From Oscillospiraceae bacterium (lineage in GTDB: Bacteria; Bacillota; Clostridia; Oscillospirales; Oscillospiraceae): a stretch of 8,229 bases of DNA. Below the pieces are notes generated by a model. It ran no database searches. It was not told the origin of the DNA and was given only the letters and a program-made list of their open reading frames with translations. Positions 1 to 5,453 of the stretch are shown piece by piece; position 1 is the first letter of the stretch; each line of letters begins with the position of its first letter. A program made the translations under genes and the position numbers. The DNA lies in contig JAEDIN010000055.1 of the NCBI GenBank assembly GCA_016292445.1, positions 1 through 8,229 of the forward strand, given 5' to 3'.

Positions 1-55
1 ACCAGTGACCCCCTGCTTGTAAGGCAGGTGCTCTAACCAGCTGAGCTATGCTCCC
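1..55 (-). tRNA. tRNA-Val (anticodon UAC), 3' end cut by the window edge
   Basis: On the minus strand the sequence opens with a 7-base acceptor strand GGGAGCA (55-49), then a D arm (GCTC...GAGC), then an anticodon stem CCTGC/GCAGG (28-24 and 16-12). The 7-base loop CTTACAA has TAC at 21-19, which reads valine GUA codons. A 5-base variable region and the first strand of the T stem (ACTGG) follow before the window ends, so the rest of the T arm, the 3' acceptor strand and any encoded CCA are not visible. It lies downstream of hslO on the same strand but has its own promoter. More tRNA genes may follow outside the window. Confidence 0.93.
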
Positions 56-73
56 TCATTCAGCGGCTTGTTT

Positions 74-102
74 ATTATACTAAAGCTTTAGACGATTGTC
101 AA
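74..102 (-). promoter_or_regulatory. Consensus sigma-A-type promoter of the tRNA-Val gene
   Basis: Read on the minus strand, TTGACA (102-97) and TATAAT (79-74) are separated by exactly 17 bases. Both hexamers match the consensus perfectly. Transcription would start near 67, about 12 bases before the tRNA 5' end at 55, a normal tRNA leader length. It fills the gap between the hslO stop codon (120) and the tRNA. No hairpin terminator is visible between hslO and the tRNA, so read-through from the hslO operon may add to this promoter. Confidence 0.88.
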
Positions 103-119
103 CCTCAAAATTCAACTTT

Positions 120-1001
120 TTACGCTTTTTTAGCGTCGTCAAGCATCCTTCGGAGCTTATCGGGACTAAAGGAATAAACCGTGTCGCAGAACTGACAGCT
201 AACCTCGACAGGCTTACCCTCGTTTATCATGCTTTCAAGCTCATCTGCGCCCACACCGAGAAGGGCATCGGCAACTCGCTCGCGGCTGCAATAGCAGCGA
301 TAGCCGACCTCGTCCTCATCGACAATGTGGTAGGGCAGACCCTTGAGCACCTGCTCAAATACAGCCTCAAGACCGTCCTCGGCGAGAATGGTCGTAAGCT
401 GATCCATCATGAAAATGTTGTTTTCAAGAACATCTATATACTCATCAGATGCACCCGGCATGAGCTGGACTATAAAGCCGCCTGCCGCTTTAACGCTCAA
501 ATCGGTGTCGATAAGCACACCGAGACCGCAAGCAGAGGGAATCTGCTCACTTTCGAGCATGTATGCGGTCAAATCCTCGGCAATCTCGCCGGAAACGAGT
601 TGAGTTGAACCGATATACGGCTCTTTAAGACCGATATCACGGCTCACGGTGAGCATACCGTCTCTGCCGACCGCACCGCCGACATCGAGCTTGCCGTCAG
701 ACCGCAGGGGAAGGTCAACGGCAGGGTTTGTCACATAGCCGCGCACATAGCCCTCGGAGTCGGATACGGCGATAATACTGCCGATTGGACCTCCGCCGTT
801 AATGCGGATTGTGAGACTGCCCTTATCCTCCTTGAGGAGGTTGCCCAGCATGGAGGCTGCGCAAAGCGTGCGACCGAGTGCCGCCGCCGTCGTCGGTGTG
901 CAGTTGTGAATTTGCTTAGCGCGCTGCACCGTAGCCTGTGCGGATATGGCGGACATTTTTATAAAGCCGTCAGCGGCTGTTGCTCTTAAAATTCTATCCA
1001 T
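120..1001 (-). CDS. hslO: Hsp33 redox-regulated molecular chaperone
   Basis: This 293-residue protein has the usual Hsp33 length and layout. The N-terminal substrate-binding and dimerisation domain includes SLTIRINGGGPIG (62-74) and GYVTNPAVDLPL (88-99). The C-terminal redox switch holds four cysteines as CxC (C236, C238) and CxxC (C269, C272). In the family these bind Zn(II) when reduced; oxidative stress forms disulphides, releases zinc and turns on ATP-independent holdase activity in the cytoplasm. All four cysteines are present, so the switch should work. The start ATG is preceded by GAGG at 1012-1009 with 7-base spacing. It is the last gene of the yerC-methyltransferase-hslO cluster, 33 bases after the methyltransferase stop, with no separate promoter seen. 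Confidence 0.96.
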   Translation of the reverse strand: MDRILRATAADGFIKMSAISAQATVQRAKQIHNCTPTTAAALGRTLCAASMLGNLLKEDKGSLTIRINGGGPIGSIIAVSDSEGYVRGYVTNPAVDLPLRSDGKLDVGGAVGRDGMLTVSRDIGLKEPYIGSTQLVSGEIAEDLTAYMLESEQIPSACGLGVLIDTDLSVKAAGGFIVQLMPGASDEYIDVLENNIFMMDQLTTILAEDGLEAVFEQVLKGLPYHIVDEDEVGYRCYCSRERVADALLGVGADELESMINEGKPVEVSCQFCDTVYSFSPDKLRRMLDDAKKA

Positions 1002-1034
1002 TTTCCTACCTCAATATATGAAGTCAAACGCAAT

Positions 1035-1769
1035 TTAATGTGCTGTGTTTTTCGCTACAACAAAAAGCCTGCCGTCATTTCCCTGCGGGCAATCTGTGCA
1101 AAGCTTAATGTTTATAAAGCCGTTGTCGGCAAGCAGATTTTTCAGCCTCTGCGGCTCGTGGGCATATTCGATGTGCTCCTCACTTTCACGCCGCCAAAGT
1201 CTGCCGGTTTTTGAGAAAATGTCCATGCCGTAGCACATGAATCCCTCGCCCTCGTCAAAATCGGCCCGCCAGAGACAGAGCATATCCTCGGTCTCGTCAA
1301 CGAAAATCTCGCCGTCTATGCTGCGAAACCACTCCGGCTTGCGAATATCGAATATGAAAAGTCCGTCGGGGCGAATAAACAGGTGCAGCCTGCGAAAAAC
1401 CTCGTTAAGCTCCTCGGGCGGTATATAATCCATGCCGTCAAGCGAGCAGATTGCGGCGTCAACAGTGCCGTACAGGTCGAGCTCGGATGCCTCCTGACAT
1501 AGGAACAGCGGCGGAATACTAACCTCCGCCGCCTTGCAGCTTGCCTGCATGAGCATATCCGGTGATGCGTCGGAGGCAATCATTTCATAGCCTCGCTCCG
1601 CCATGAGCCAAGTCAGAGTGCCCGTCCCGCAGCAAAGGTCCAGAACGGTGCGAAATTCTCCGCCGTCGGCGGAAAATTCACGCTCGTAGAAGCACAAAAA
1701 ATCCTCATACGGCACATCAAGCGTAAGCCTGTCGTACCATGCGGCCAAAGGACCGTATGCCGAACTCAT
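1035..1769 (-). CDS. Class I SAM-dependent methyltransferase (YqeM-like)
   Basis: This 244-residue protein has a Rossmann-type methyltransferase fold. Motif I is VLDLCCGTGT (42-51), which binds S-adenosylmethionine. Motif II is IASDASPDML (64-73), where D67 should hold the ribose. A motif-IV-like segment follows (DAAICSLDGMDYI, 104-116), then a motif around RPDGLFIFD (133-141). The N-terminus (YGPLAAWYDRL) is typical of small Firmicutes methyltransferases annotated only as methyltransferase-domain or YqeM-like proteins. The substrate cannot be told from sequence. The start ATG overlaps the stop of the upstream regulator gene as ATGA (1769-1766), with AGGA at 1779-1776 as ribosome binding site, so the two are probably translationally coupled. 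hslO follows 33 bases downstream in the same presumed transcript. Confidence 0.88.
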   Translation of the reverse strand: MSSAYGPLAAWYDRLTLDVPYEDFLCFYEREFSADGGEFRTVLDLCCGTGTLTWLMAERGYEMIASDASPDMLMQASCKAAEVSIPPLFLCQEASELDLYGTVDAAICSLDGMDYIPPEELNEVFRRLHLFIRPDGLFIFDIRKPEWFRSIDGEIFVDETEDMLCLWRADFDEGEGFMCYGMDIFSKTGRLWRRESEEHIEYAHEPQRLKNLLADNGFINIKLCTDCPQGNDGRLFVVAKNTAH

Positions 1770-2065
1770 TTCTCTTCCTGCTCTCTGAGACGGTTAAACA
1801 CTATCTCGTAGCCGTCCTTACCGTACTGAAGCGAGCGGTTAACGCGGCTTATAGTCGCGCTGGACGCACCGGTCTCGGCAAGAATATCGTTATAAATCAT
1901 GCCCTTCGAGAGACATACGGCGACCTGATAACGCTGCTCCATTGCCTGAATTTCGGTCACGGTGCACAGGTCGTCAAAAAATGCCATACATTCCTCAACG
2001 GTGTTGAGGGTAAGAATAGCCTTGTACATATCAAGGTTGCGGGGTTTTCTGTTAAGCTTGTTCAT
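1766..2065 (-). CDS. yerC: YerC/YecD-type TrpR-related DNA-binding protein
   Basis: This 99-residue protein has the TrpR/YerC architecture: an all-helical N-terminal part with EECMAFFDDLCTVTEIQAMEQR (24-45), the family hallmark, then a helix-turn-helix at about 56-82 (DILAETGASSATISRVNRSL, 60-79). It should be a dimeric cytoplasmic transcription factor. Family members resemble the tryptophan repressor, but their ligand and targets are largely undefined. I chose the ATG at 2065 because GGAGG lies 11 bases before it (2081-2077) and because family proteins begin near this point. An in-frame ATG at 2101 would lie about 7 bases from the predicted transcription start with no ribosome binding site, and one at 2083 overlaps the Shine-Dalgarno. 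It is first in the operon with the methyltransferase and hslO, so it might regulate that operon; this is inferred. Confidence 0.9.
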   Translation of the reverse strand: MNKLNRKPRNLDMYKAILTLNTVEECMAFFDDLCTVTEIQAMEQRYQVAVCLSKGMIYNDILAETGASSATISRVNRSLQYGKDGYEIVFNRLREQEEK

Positions 2066-2076
2066 TAAATCTATTT

Positions 2077-2081
2077 CCTCC
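2077..2081 (-). promoter_or_regulatory. Ribosome binding site deciding the yerC start
   Basis: GGAGG on the minus strand, 11 bases before the ATG at 2065. It lies downstream of the in-frame ATGs at 2101 and 2083, which argues against both. Confidence 0.8.
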
Positions 2082-2114
2082 ATAAAGCGGCAGTTTATCA
2101 ATTCAGTTTGCTAC

Positions 2115-2143
2115 ATTGTACATCATTACATCAAAATTGTAAA
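2115..2143 (-). promoter_or_regulatory. Promoter of the yerC-methyltransferase-hslO operon
   Basis: On the minus strand TTTACA (2143-2138, 5 of 6 consensus) and TACAAT (2120-2115, 5 of 6) are separated by 17 bases. The start should be near 2108, giving a leader of about 43 bases before yerC. It sits in the divergent intergenic region with the nfeD promoter on the other strand; the two -35 hexamers are about 58 bases apart, so one bound regulator could affect both. Confidence 0.75.
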
Positions 2144-2200
2144 GTGCGAAAGTGCTGAATTTTAGCTTGTTAAAAAAGCAGTAAATGTTATAGTTTTCTA

Positions 2201-2229
2201 TTGCTAAATTGTTGATAATGTAATACAAT
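2201..2229 (+). promoter_or_regulatory. Promoter of the nfeD-SPFH operon
   Basis: TTGCTA (2201-2206, 4 of 6) and TACAAT (2224-2229, 5 of 6) are separated by 17 bases in very AT-rich DNA, with A/T tracts upstream that could act as an UP element. The start would be near 2236, a leader of about 28 bases. No terminator or other gene lies between this and nfeD. Confidence 0.6.
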
Positions 2230-2250
2230 TATAAGCAGAATATAAAGGAT

Positions 2251-2255
2251 GGAGG
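2251..2255 (+). promoter_or_regulatory. Ribosome binding site deciding the nfeD start
   Basis: GGAGG 8 bases before the ATG at 2264. The in-frame ATG at 2249 overlaps this site and the ATG at 2257 is in another frame with spacing of one base, so 2264 is the sensible start. Confidence 0.8.
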
Positions 2256-2263
2256 TATGGATC

Positions 2264-2722
2264 ATGCCGGTATTTGCGGAGATGTCTATGACAACGATTT
2301 GGATAATCGCAATGGTAGTGTTCCTCATAATCGAAGCGGTGACTGTGGGTATTGCTTCTATCTGGTTTGCCGTCGGCGCACTTTTTGCAATGGTGACTGC
2401 AATGCTCGGCGCCGAGCTTTGGATTCAGATAGCGGTGTTTATCATCGTTTCGGCAGTCACACTGTACTTCACAAGACCGCTGGTCAAAAAGTACATCAAC
2501 AACAAGGTCGAGCCGACCAATGCCGATATGATAATCGGCAAGGAGTGCCGCGTGGTCGAAACGGTCGATAATATTTCGGGCACAGGTGCTGTGTATGTTG
2601 ACGGCAAGACATGGACCGCCAGAAGTGCCGATGACGAAGTGATCGGCGAGGGCGAGCTCGTCAAGGCAATACGCATTGAAGGCGTAAAGCTCATAGTATC
2701 AAAAACAGCCCCCGAGGCTTAA
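2264..2722 (+). CDS. NfeD-like membrane protein (short form)
   Basis: This 152-residue protein has three hydrophobic segments at about 11-30, 33-49 and 53-70, followed by a soluble C-terminal domain (about 88-147) with the short beta-strand pattern of the NfeD OB fold (IGKECRVVETV, GTGAVYVDG, ELVKAIRIEGVKLIV). It lacks the N-terminal ClpP-like serine protease domain of long NfeD proteins, so it is the short form with no proteolytic role. Short NfeD proteins are typically encoded beside SPFH/stomatin genes and are thought to act with them in ordered membrane domains. That is the case here: the SPFH start is 16 bases after this stop. The start at 2264 is set by a well-placed GGAGG. Confidence 0.9.
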   Translation: MPVFAEMSMTTIWIIAMVVFLIIEAVTVGIASIWFAVGALFAMVTAMLGAELWIQIAVFIIVSAVTLYFTRPLVKKYINNKVEPTNADMIIGKECRVVETVDNISGTGAVYVDGKTWTARSADDEVIGEGELVKAIRIEGVKLIVSKTAPEA

Positions 2723-2738
2723 AAACGGAGGATAGAAT

Positions 2739-3644
2739 ATGGATTTTATTATTGGGTGCATAATTGCGATTCTTGCGCTTCTCATCATTGTGAGAAACAT
2801 CCGCATCGTTCAGCAGAGCAAGGTCATGATAATTGAGCGTGTCGGCAAGTACCAGGCAACATGGGGTACCGGCATCCACCTCAAGATCCCTTTCTTTGAG
2901 AGAGTTGCAAAGACCATCTCCCTCAAGGAGCAGGTAGCAGACTTCCCCCCGCAGCCCGTTATCACCAAGGATAATGTCACCATGCAGATCGATACGGTCA
3001 TCTATTTCCAGATAACCGACCCGAAGCTGTACACCTACGGCATCGAGCATCCCATGGTAGCCATTGAGAACCTGTCGGCAACCACATTGCGTAACATCAT
3101 CGGCGACCTTGAGCTCGACCAGTGCCTCACCAGCCGTGATATCATAAACGCAAAGATGCGCAATATCCTTGACGAAGCCACCGACCCGTGGGGCATCAAG
3201 GTCAACCGTGTTGAGCTCAAGAACATTCTGCCTCCCAGAGAGATTCAGTCGGCCATGGAAAAGCAGATGAAGGCAGAGCGTGAACGCCGTGAAGCCATCC
3301 TCCGCGCAGAGGGTGAAAAGCGCGCCGCCATCCTCGAGGCAGAGGGCGAAAAGGAATCTGCCATCCTGCGTGCAGACGCTAAGAAGCAGCAGCAGATCCT
3401 TGAAGCAGAAGGCCAGGCAGAGGCTATCCTCAAGGTTCAGACCGCTACCGCAGAGGGTATCCGTCTCATCAACGAAGCAGCACCCGGCGAGGGCGTTCTG
3501 AAGATCAAGGCACTCGAGGCATTCACCGCGGCAGCCAACGGCAGAGCCACCAAGATCATCATCCCCAGCGAGATTCAGGGCATCGCCGGTCTTGCAGAGG
3601 GTGTTATTCAGTCCGTTAAGGAAGTACCCACCCAGCAGGAGTAA
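2739..3644 (+). CDS. SPFH/stomatin-family membrane protein (paraslipin, QmcA-like)
   Basis: This 301-residue protein begins with a single N-terminal membrane anchor (about 2-18), then the SPFH/band 7 domain (about 20-180) with VMIIERVGKYQ (29-39), GIHLKIPFFERV (45-56) and the paraslipin signature around WGIKVNRVELKNI (151-163). A charged coiled-coil follows at about 175-235, built on 11-residue repeats, then a C-terminal region ending in KIIIPSEIQGIAGL (272-285). Family members oligomerise into ring- or cage-like membrane assemblies linked to membrane microdomains and protease control. A GGAGG at 2727-2731, 7 bases before ATG, gives strong initiation. Codon use favours AAG, ATC, CTC and GAG more than its neighbours, suggesting high expression. 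It pairs with the NfeD gene upstream and ends at a terminator. Confidence 0.94.
   Translation: MDFIIGCIIAILALLIIVRNIRIVQQSKVMIIERVGKYQATWGTGIHLKIPFFERVAKTISLKEQVADFPPQPVITKDNVTMQIDTVIYFQITDPKLYTYGIEHPMVAIENLSATTLRNIIGDLELDQCLTSRDIINAKMRNILDEATDPWGIKVNRVELKNILPPREIQSAMEKQMKAERERREAILRAEGEKRAAILEAEGEKESAILRADAKKQQQILEAEGQAEAILKVQTATAEGIRLINEAAPGEGVLKIKALEAFTAAANGRATKIIIPSEIQGIAGLAEGVIQSVKEVPTQQE
3291..3422 (+). repeat. Four 33-base in-frame repeats encoding an 11-residue coiled-coil repeat
   Basis: Residues 185-228 of the SPFH protein fall into four units of 11: EAILRAEGEKR, AAILEAEGEKE, SAILRADAKKQ, QQILEAEGQAE. The (A/Q)IL-x-A-(E/D)-(G/A) core is kept in each. The DNA is diverged between units (different Ala, Leu and Glu codons). 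This hendecad pattern fits a right-handed or nearly straight coiled coil, as in SPFH ring assemblies. Confidence 0.8.
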
Positions 3645-3657
3645 TTAATGCTTTATA

Positions 3658-3684
3658 AATCGGCGGCACTGCCGCCGATTTTTT
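3658..3684 (+). terminator. Rho-independent terminator after the SPFH gene
   Basis: AATCGGCGGC (3658-3667) pairs perfectly with GCCGCCGATT (3671-3680) around a 3-base loop. A run of six T (3679-3684) ends the structure. It lies 13 bases after the SPFH stop and only 12 bases before the hexokinase ATG. Confidence 0.9.
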
Positions 3685-3696
3685 ATATGATGTGAG

Positions 3697-4956
3697 ATGA
3701 AAGAAGTAAGAGAATTTTTGATGCGCCACGGTATGAACGCCGACCGTGTCGAGCTTGAGCAATACAGCAAGGCGTTTTACGGGTGCATGAGGCGAGGACT
3801 TGACGAGAAGCAAGAGCTTGTACCCATGATACCGACTTATCTGCGCGGCGAGGCGCAGGTGCCGCAAAACCGAAAGGCTGCGGTCATCGATGCCGGCGGC
3901 ACGAATTACCGTACCGCGCTTGTGAGTTTTGAAGAATCGGGATGTCGGCTCGAAAAGCTCGAGCGCAGTCAGATGCCGGGAACGACCAAGCCTGCTGAGT
4001 GGCAAGAGTTTATAGCCCGAACCGCAGACGGTATTGAGCCGCTTTTGAGTCAAACGGACTTGATAGGCTTCTGCTTTTCCTATCCTGCCGAGGTCACTCC
4101 GGATATCGACAGCAGAGTGCTTAGCTTAACAAAGCAGGTAAAGCTCATAGGTGCGGAGGGACGCCTGCTTGGTGCCGACCTCAATGCGGAGCTTGAACGC
4201 CGAGGACTCGGCAAAAAGAAAATCGTTGTACTCAACGATACTCCGGCGACACTCTTAGGCGGCTCTGCGCTGCCGGACAAGGGAAAATACGGCGGTTTTA
4301 TCGGCATGGTCGCAGGCACAGGTGTAAACACCTGCTGCATGCTGCCGGAAGAAAAGATTGGCAAGCTCTGCTCGATAAGCAGTGAAAAAATGCTCATAAA
4401 TCTTGAATCCGGCTCATTTGACGGCTTTCCGAGGGGCGACTTTGACCTTGAACTTGATGCAGCTTTGCCCGATACGGGGCATTACATCGGCGAAAAGCTC
4501 TGCTCCGGCGCATATCTGGGCGAGGTCTGCCGCTATACGCTGCAAGGCGCGGCGAGGGAAGGACTGCTTTCAGAGCAAGCGGCGAAATACATATTTAACC
4601 TCGACAGGCTCGATACGCCCACCGCGGACTCGTGGGGCACAGGCAAGCTGCCGGAATGTTTTTCTGAAGCGGACAGAGGCACTGCGGTTTACATAATACG
4701 AGAGCTGTTTGACCGCGCGGCGCGCTGTATGTGTTGTAATCTGTCGGCGATTTTACATTTAACAGGCGAGGGCAGGGAGAAGCCCGTGTGCATTTCGGCT
4801 GACGGCTCGCTGTTTAAAAAGAGCGCACAGTTCAGACCGATGCTTGAAAAGCACATGGCAAATTATGCCGGAGAGAAGCTCGGACGAAAATTTGAATTTA
4901 TAACCGGCGAGGAGCTGACGCTCTTAGGAACCGCCGCCGCAGTTTTGCTAAATTAA
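3697..4956 (+). CDS. Eukaryotic-type hexokinase family sugar kinase
   Basis: This 419-residue protein matches the two-domain hexokinase family rather than ROK or GlkA glucokinases. In order: MIPTYLR (44-50, like LPTYI), the phosphate loop DAGGTNYR (65-72), the sugar-site segment FCFSYPAE (125-132), VVLNDTPATLLG (177-188) with the likely catalytic D181, the second phosphate motif GMVAGTGVNTC (203-213), an INLESGSF glutamate region (234-241), EKLCSGAYLGEVCR (266-279) and the adenosine-side ISADGSLFK (366-374). It should phosphorylate glucose or a related hexose with ATP in the cytoplasm. The ATG at 3697 is the first in frame after a stop at 3688-3690 and keeps the N-terminal REFLMRHGM block, but it has no well-spaced Shine-Dalgarno. 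It is about 30-50 residues shorter than a yeast or mammalian hexokinase unit. Confidence 0.86.
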   Translation: MKEVREFLMRHGMNADRVELEQYSKAFYGCMRRGLDEKQELVPMIPTYLRGEAQVPQNRKAAVIDAGGTNYRTALVSFEESGCRLEKLERSQMPGTTKPAEWQEFIARTADGIEPLLSQTDLIGFCFSYPAEVTPDIDSRVLSLTKQVKLIGAEGRLLGADLNAELERRGLGKKKIVVLNDTPATLLGGSALPDKGKYGGFIGMVAGTGVNTCCMLPEEKIGKLCSISSEKMLINLESGSFDGFPRGDFDLELDAALPDTGHYIGEKLCSGAYLGEVCRYTLQGAAREGLLSEQAAKYIFNLDRLDTPTADSWGTGKLPECFSEADRGTAVYIIRELFDRAARCMCCNLSAILHLTGEGREKPVCISADGSLFKKSAQFRPMLEKHMANYAGEKLGRKFEFITGEELTLLGTAAAVLLN

Positions 4957-4983
4957 GCAGATGGGATACCGTCTGCTTTTTTT
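4955..4983 (+). terminator. Rho-independent terminator after hexokinase
   Basis: AAGCAGATGG (4955-4964) pairs with CCGTCTGCTT (4969-4978), with one U-G wobble, around loop GATA. A T run follows (4977-4983). The stem includes the last two bases of the hexokinase stop codon. It separates hexokinase from the zinc operon promoter, which begins eight bases later. Confidence 0.88.
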
Positions 4984-4990
4984 GATGAGC

Positions 4991-5019
4991 TTGACAAAGT
5001 TGACAGAATAGTTTATTCT
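4991..5019 (+). promoter_or_regulatory. Promoter of the zur-znuACB operon
   Basis: TTGACA (4991-4996, perfect) and TATTCT (5014-5019, 4 of 6) lie 17 bases apart. The start should be near 5026, a leader of about 35 bases before zur. The promoter follows the hexokinase terminator directly, so the zinc operon is an independent unit. Confidence 0.75.
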
Positions 5020-5032
5020 AAGCAGGCAAAAA

Positions 5033-5047
5033 TGAGAAAGTTTCTCA
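5033..5047 (+). promoter_or_regulatory. Putative Zur operator, perfect 7-1-7 inverted repeat
   Basis: TGAGAAA (5033-5039), G (5040), TTTCTCA (5041-5047): the two arms are exact reverse complements. Fur-family boxes of Gram-positive bacteria have this 7-1-7 geometry (for example the Bacillus Fur and Zur boxes). It lies at about +8 to +22, just after the -10 and before the Shine-Dalgarno (5052-5056), where a bound repressor would block initiation or early elongation. The first gene downstream encodes a Fur-family protein. The half-site sequence differs from the B. subtilis Zur half-site, so assignment to Zur rests on geometry and context. Confidence 0.7.
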
Positions 5048-5060
5048 AATTGGAGGAGCT

Positions 5061-5453
5061 ATGAGAACGAGCTATCACACACAACAAAAGGCTGCACTGC
5101 TCAGGTTTTTGGAAGAAAACGAGCACGAGCATCTTACGATAGACGAGATATTATCGGCGATGGGCGAGGAGGCCCCGGGGAAAAGCACTGCATACAGACT
5201 TATCAAAAAGCTCTGCGATGAGGGGCTTGTGCGCCGATTTACCCGCGAGGGGACAACGAGTGCCGTGTATCAGCTTGCAGGCAAGAGCTGCTGCAGCGAG
5301 CATCTGCATATTAAATGTGTTGACTGCGGCCTGCTTATACACCTCGATAACGCCGCCTGCGACGCATTGGCAAAGACCACCGGCTTTGTCATTGACGATG
5401 AAAAGAGTATGCTTTACGGCCGCTGTGCCGCTTGCGCAGGGAGGTCAAAATGA
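5061..5453 (+). CDS. zur: Fur-family metalloregulator, probably Zur
   Basis: This 130-residue protein has the Fur fold. The N-terminal winged helix includes LTIDEILSAM (25-34) and the recognition region GKSTAYRLIKKLCDEGLV (40-57). The C-terminal dimerisation and metal domain has HLHIKCVDCG (81-90) and a second cysteine pair CAAC (122-125). C86/C89 with C122/C125 form the usual structural zinc site; H81, H83 and nearby cysteines (C77, C78) are candidates for the sensing site. It should repress zinc uptake genes when zinc is ample. Placement as first gene of the znuACB operon, behind a 7-1-7 palindrome, supports Zur over Fur, PerR or Mur. GGAGG lies at 5052-5056. The 3' end overlaps znuA by 4 bases. 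N-terminally it is slightly shorter than typical Fur. Confidence 0.88.
   Translation: MRTSYHTQQKAALLRFLEENEHEHLTIDEILSAMGEEAPGKSTAYRLIKKLCDEGLVRRFTREGTTSAVYQLAGKSCCSEHLHIKCVDCGLLIHLDNAACDALAKTTGFVIDDEKSMLYGRCAACAGRSK
5439..5444 (+). promoter_or_regulatory. Ribosome binding site deciding the znuA start
   Basis: GGGAGG inside the end of zur, 5 bases before the ATG at 5450. The in-frame TTG at 5432 lies upstream of this site and would put six charged and polar residues before the signal peptide. Confidence 0.8.

Noticed and set aside
96..608. 170-codon plus-strand open frame antisense to hslO
   Set aside because: It lies over the 3' half of hslO, has no ribosome binding site and no recognisable domain. 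Its open state follows from hslO codon use.
1739..2068. 109-codon plus-strand open frame over yerC
   Set aside because: Antisense to a recognised TrpR-like gene and without initiation signals.
2257..2571. Alternative frame starting at the ATG at 2257, inside nfeD
   Set aside because: Only one base from the GGAGG, Cys- and His-rich translation without a known fold, and fully inside the NfeD frame.
2791..2797. TGAGAAA inside the SPFH gene, identical to one arm of the putative Zur operator
   Set aside because: The second arm is absent and it lies within coding sequence; a 7-base match is expected by chance.
2691..3050. 119-codon minus-strand open frame over the nfeD-SPFH junction
   Set aside because: It covers the RBS and start of the SPFH gene and resembles no known protein.
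3616..4053. 145-codon minus-strand open frame over the start of hexokinase
   Set aside because: It crosses the SPFH terminator and overlaps a strongly supported hexokinase gene; no family features.
5000..5005. Second TTGACA nine bases after the first in the zur promoter region
   Set aside because: No -10-like hexamer at 16-18 bases downstream; the first copy has one.
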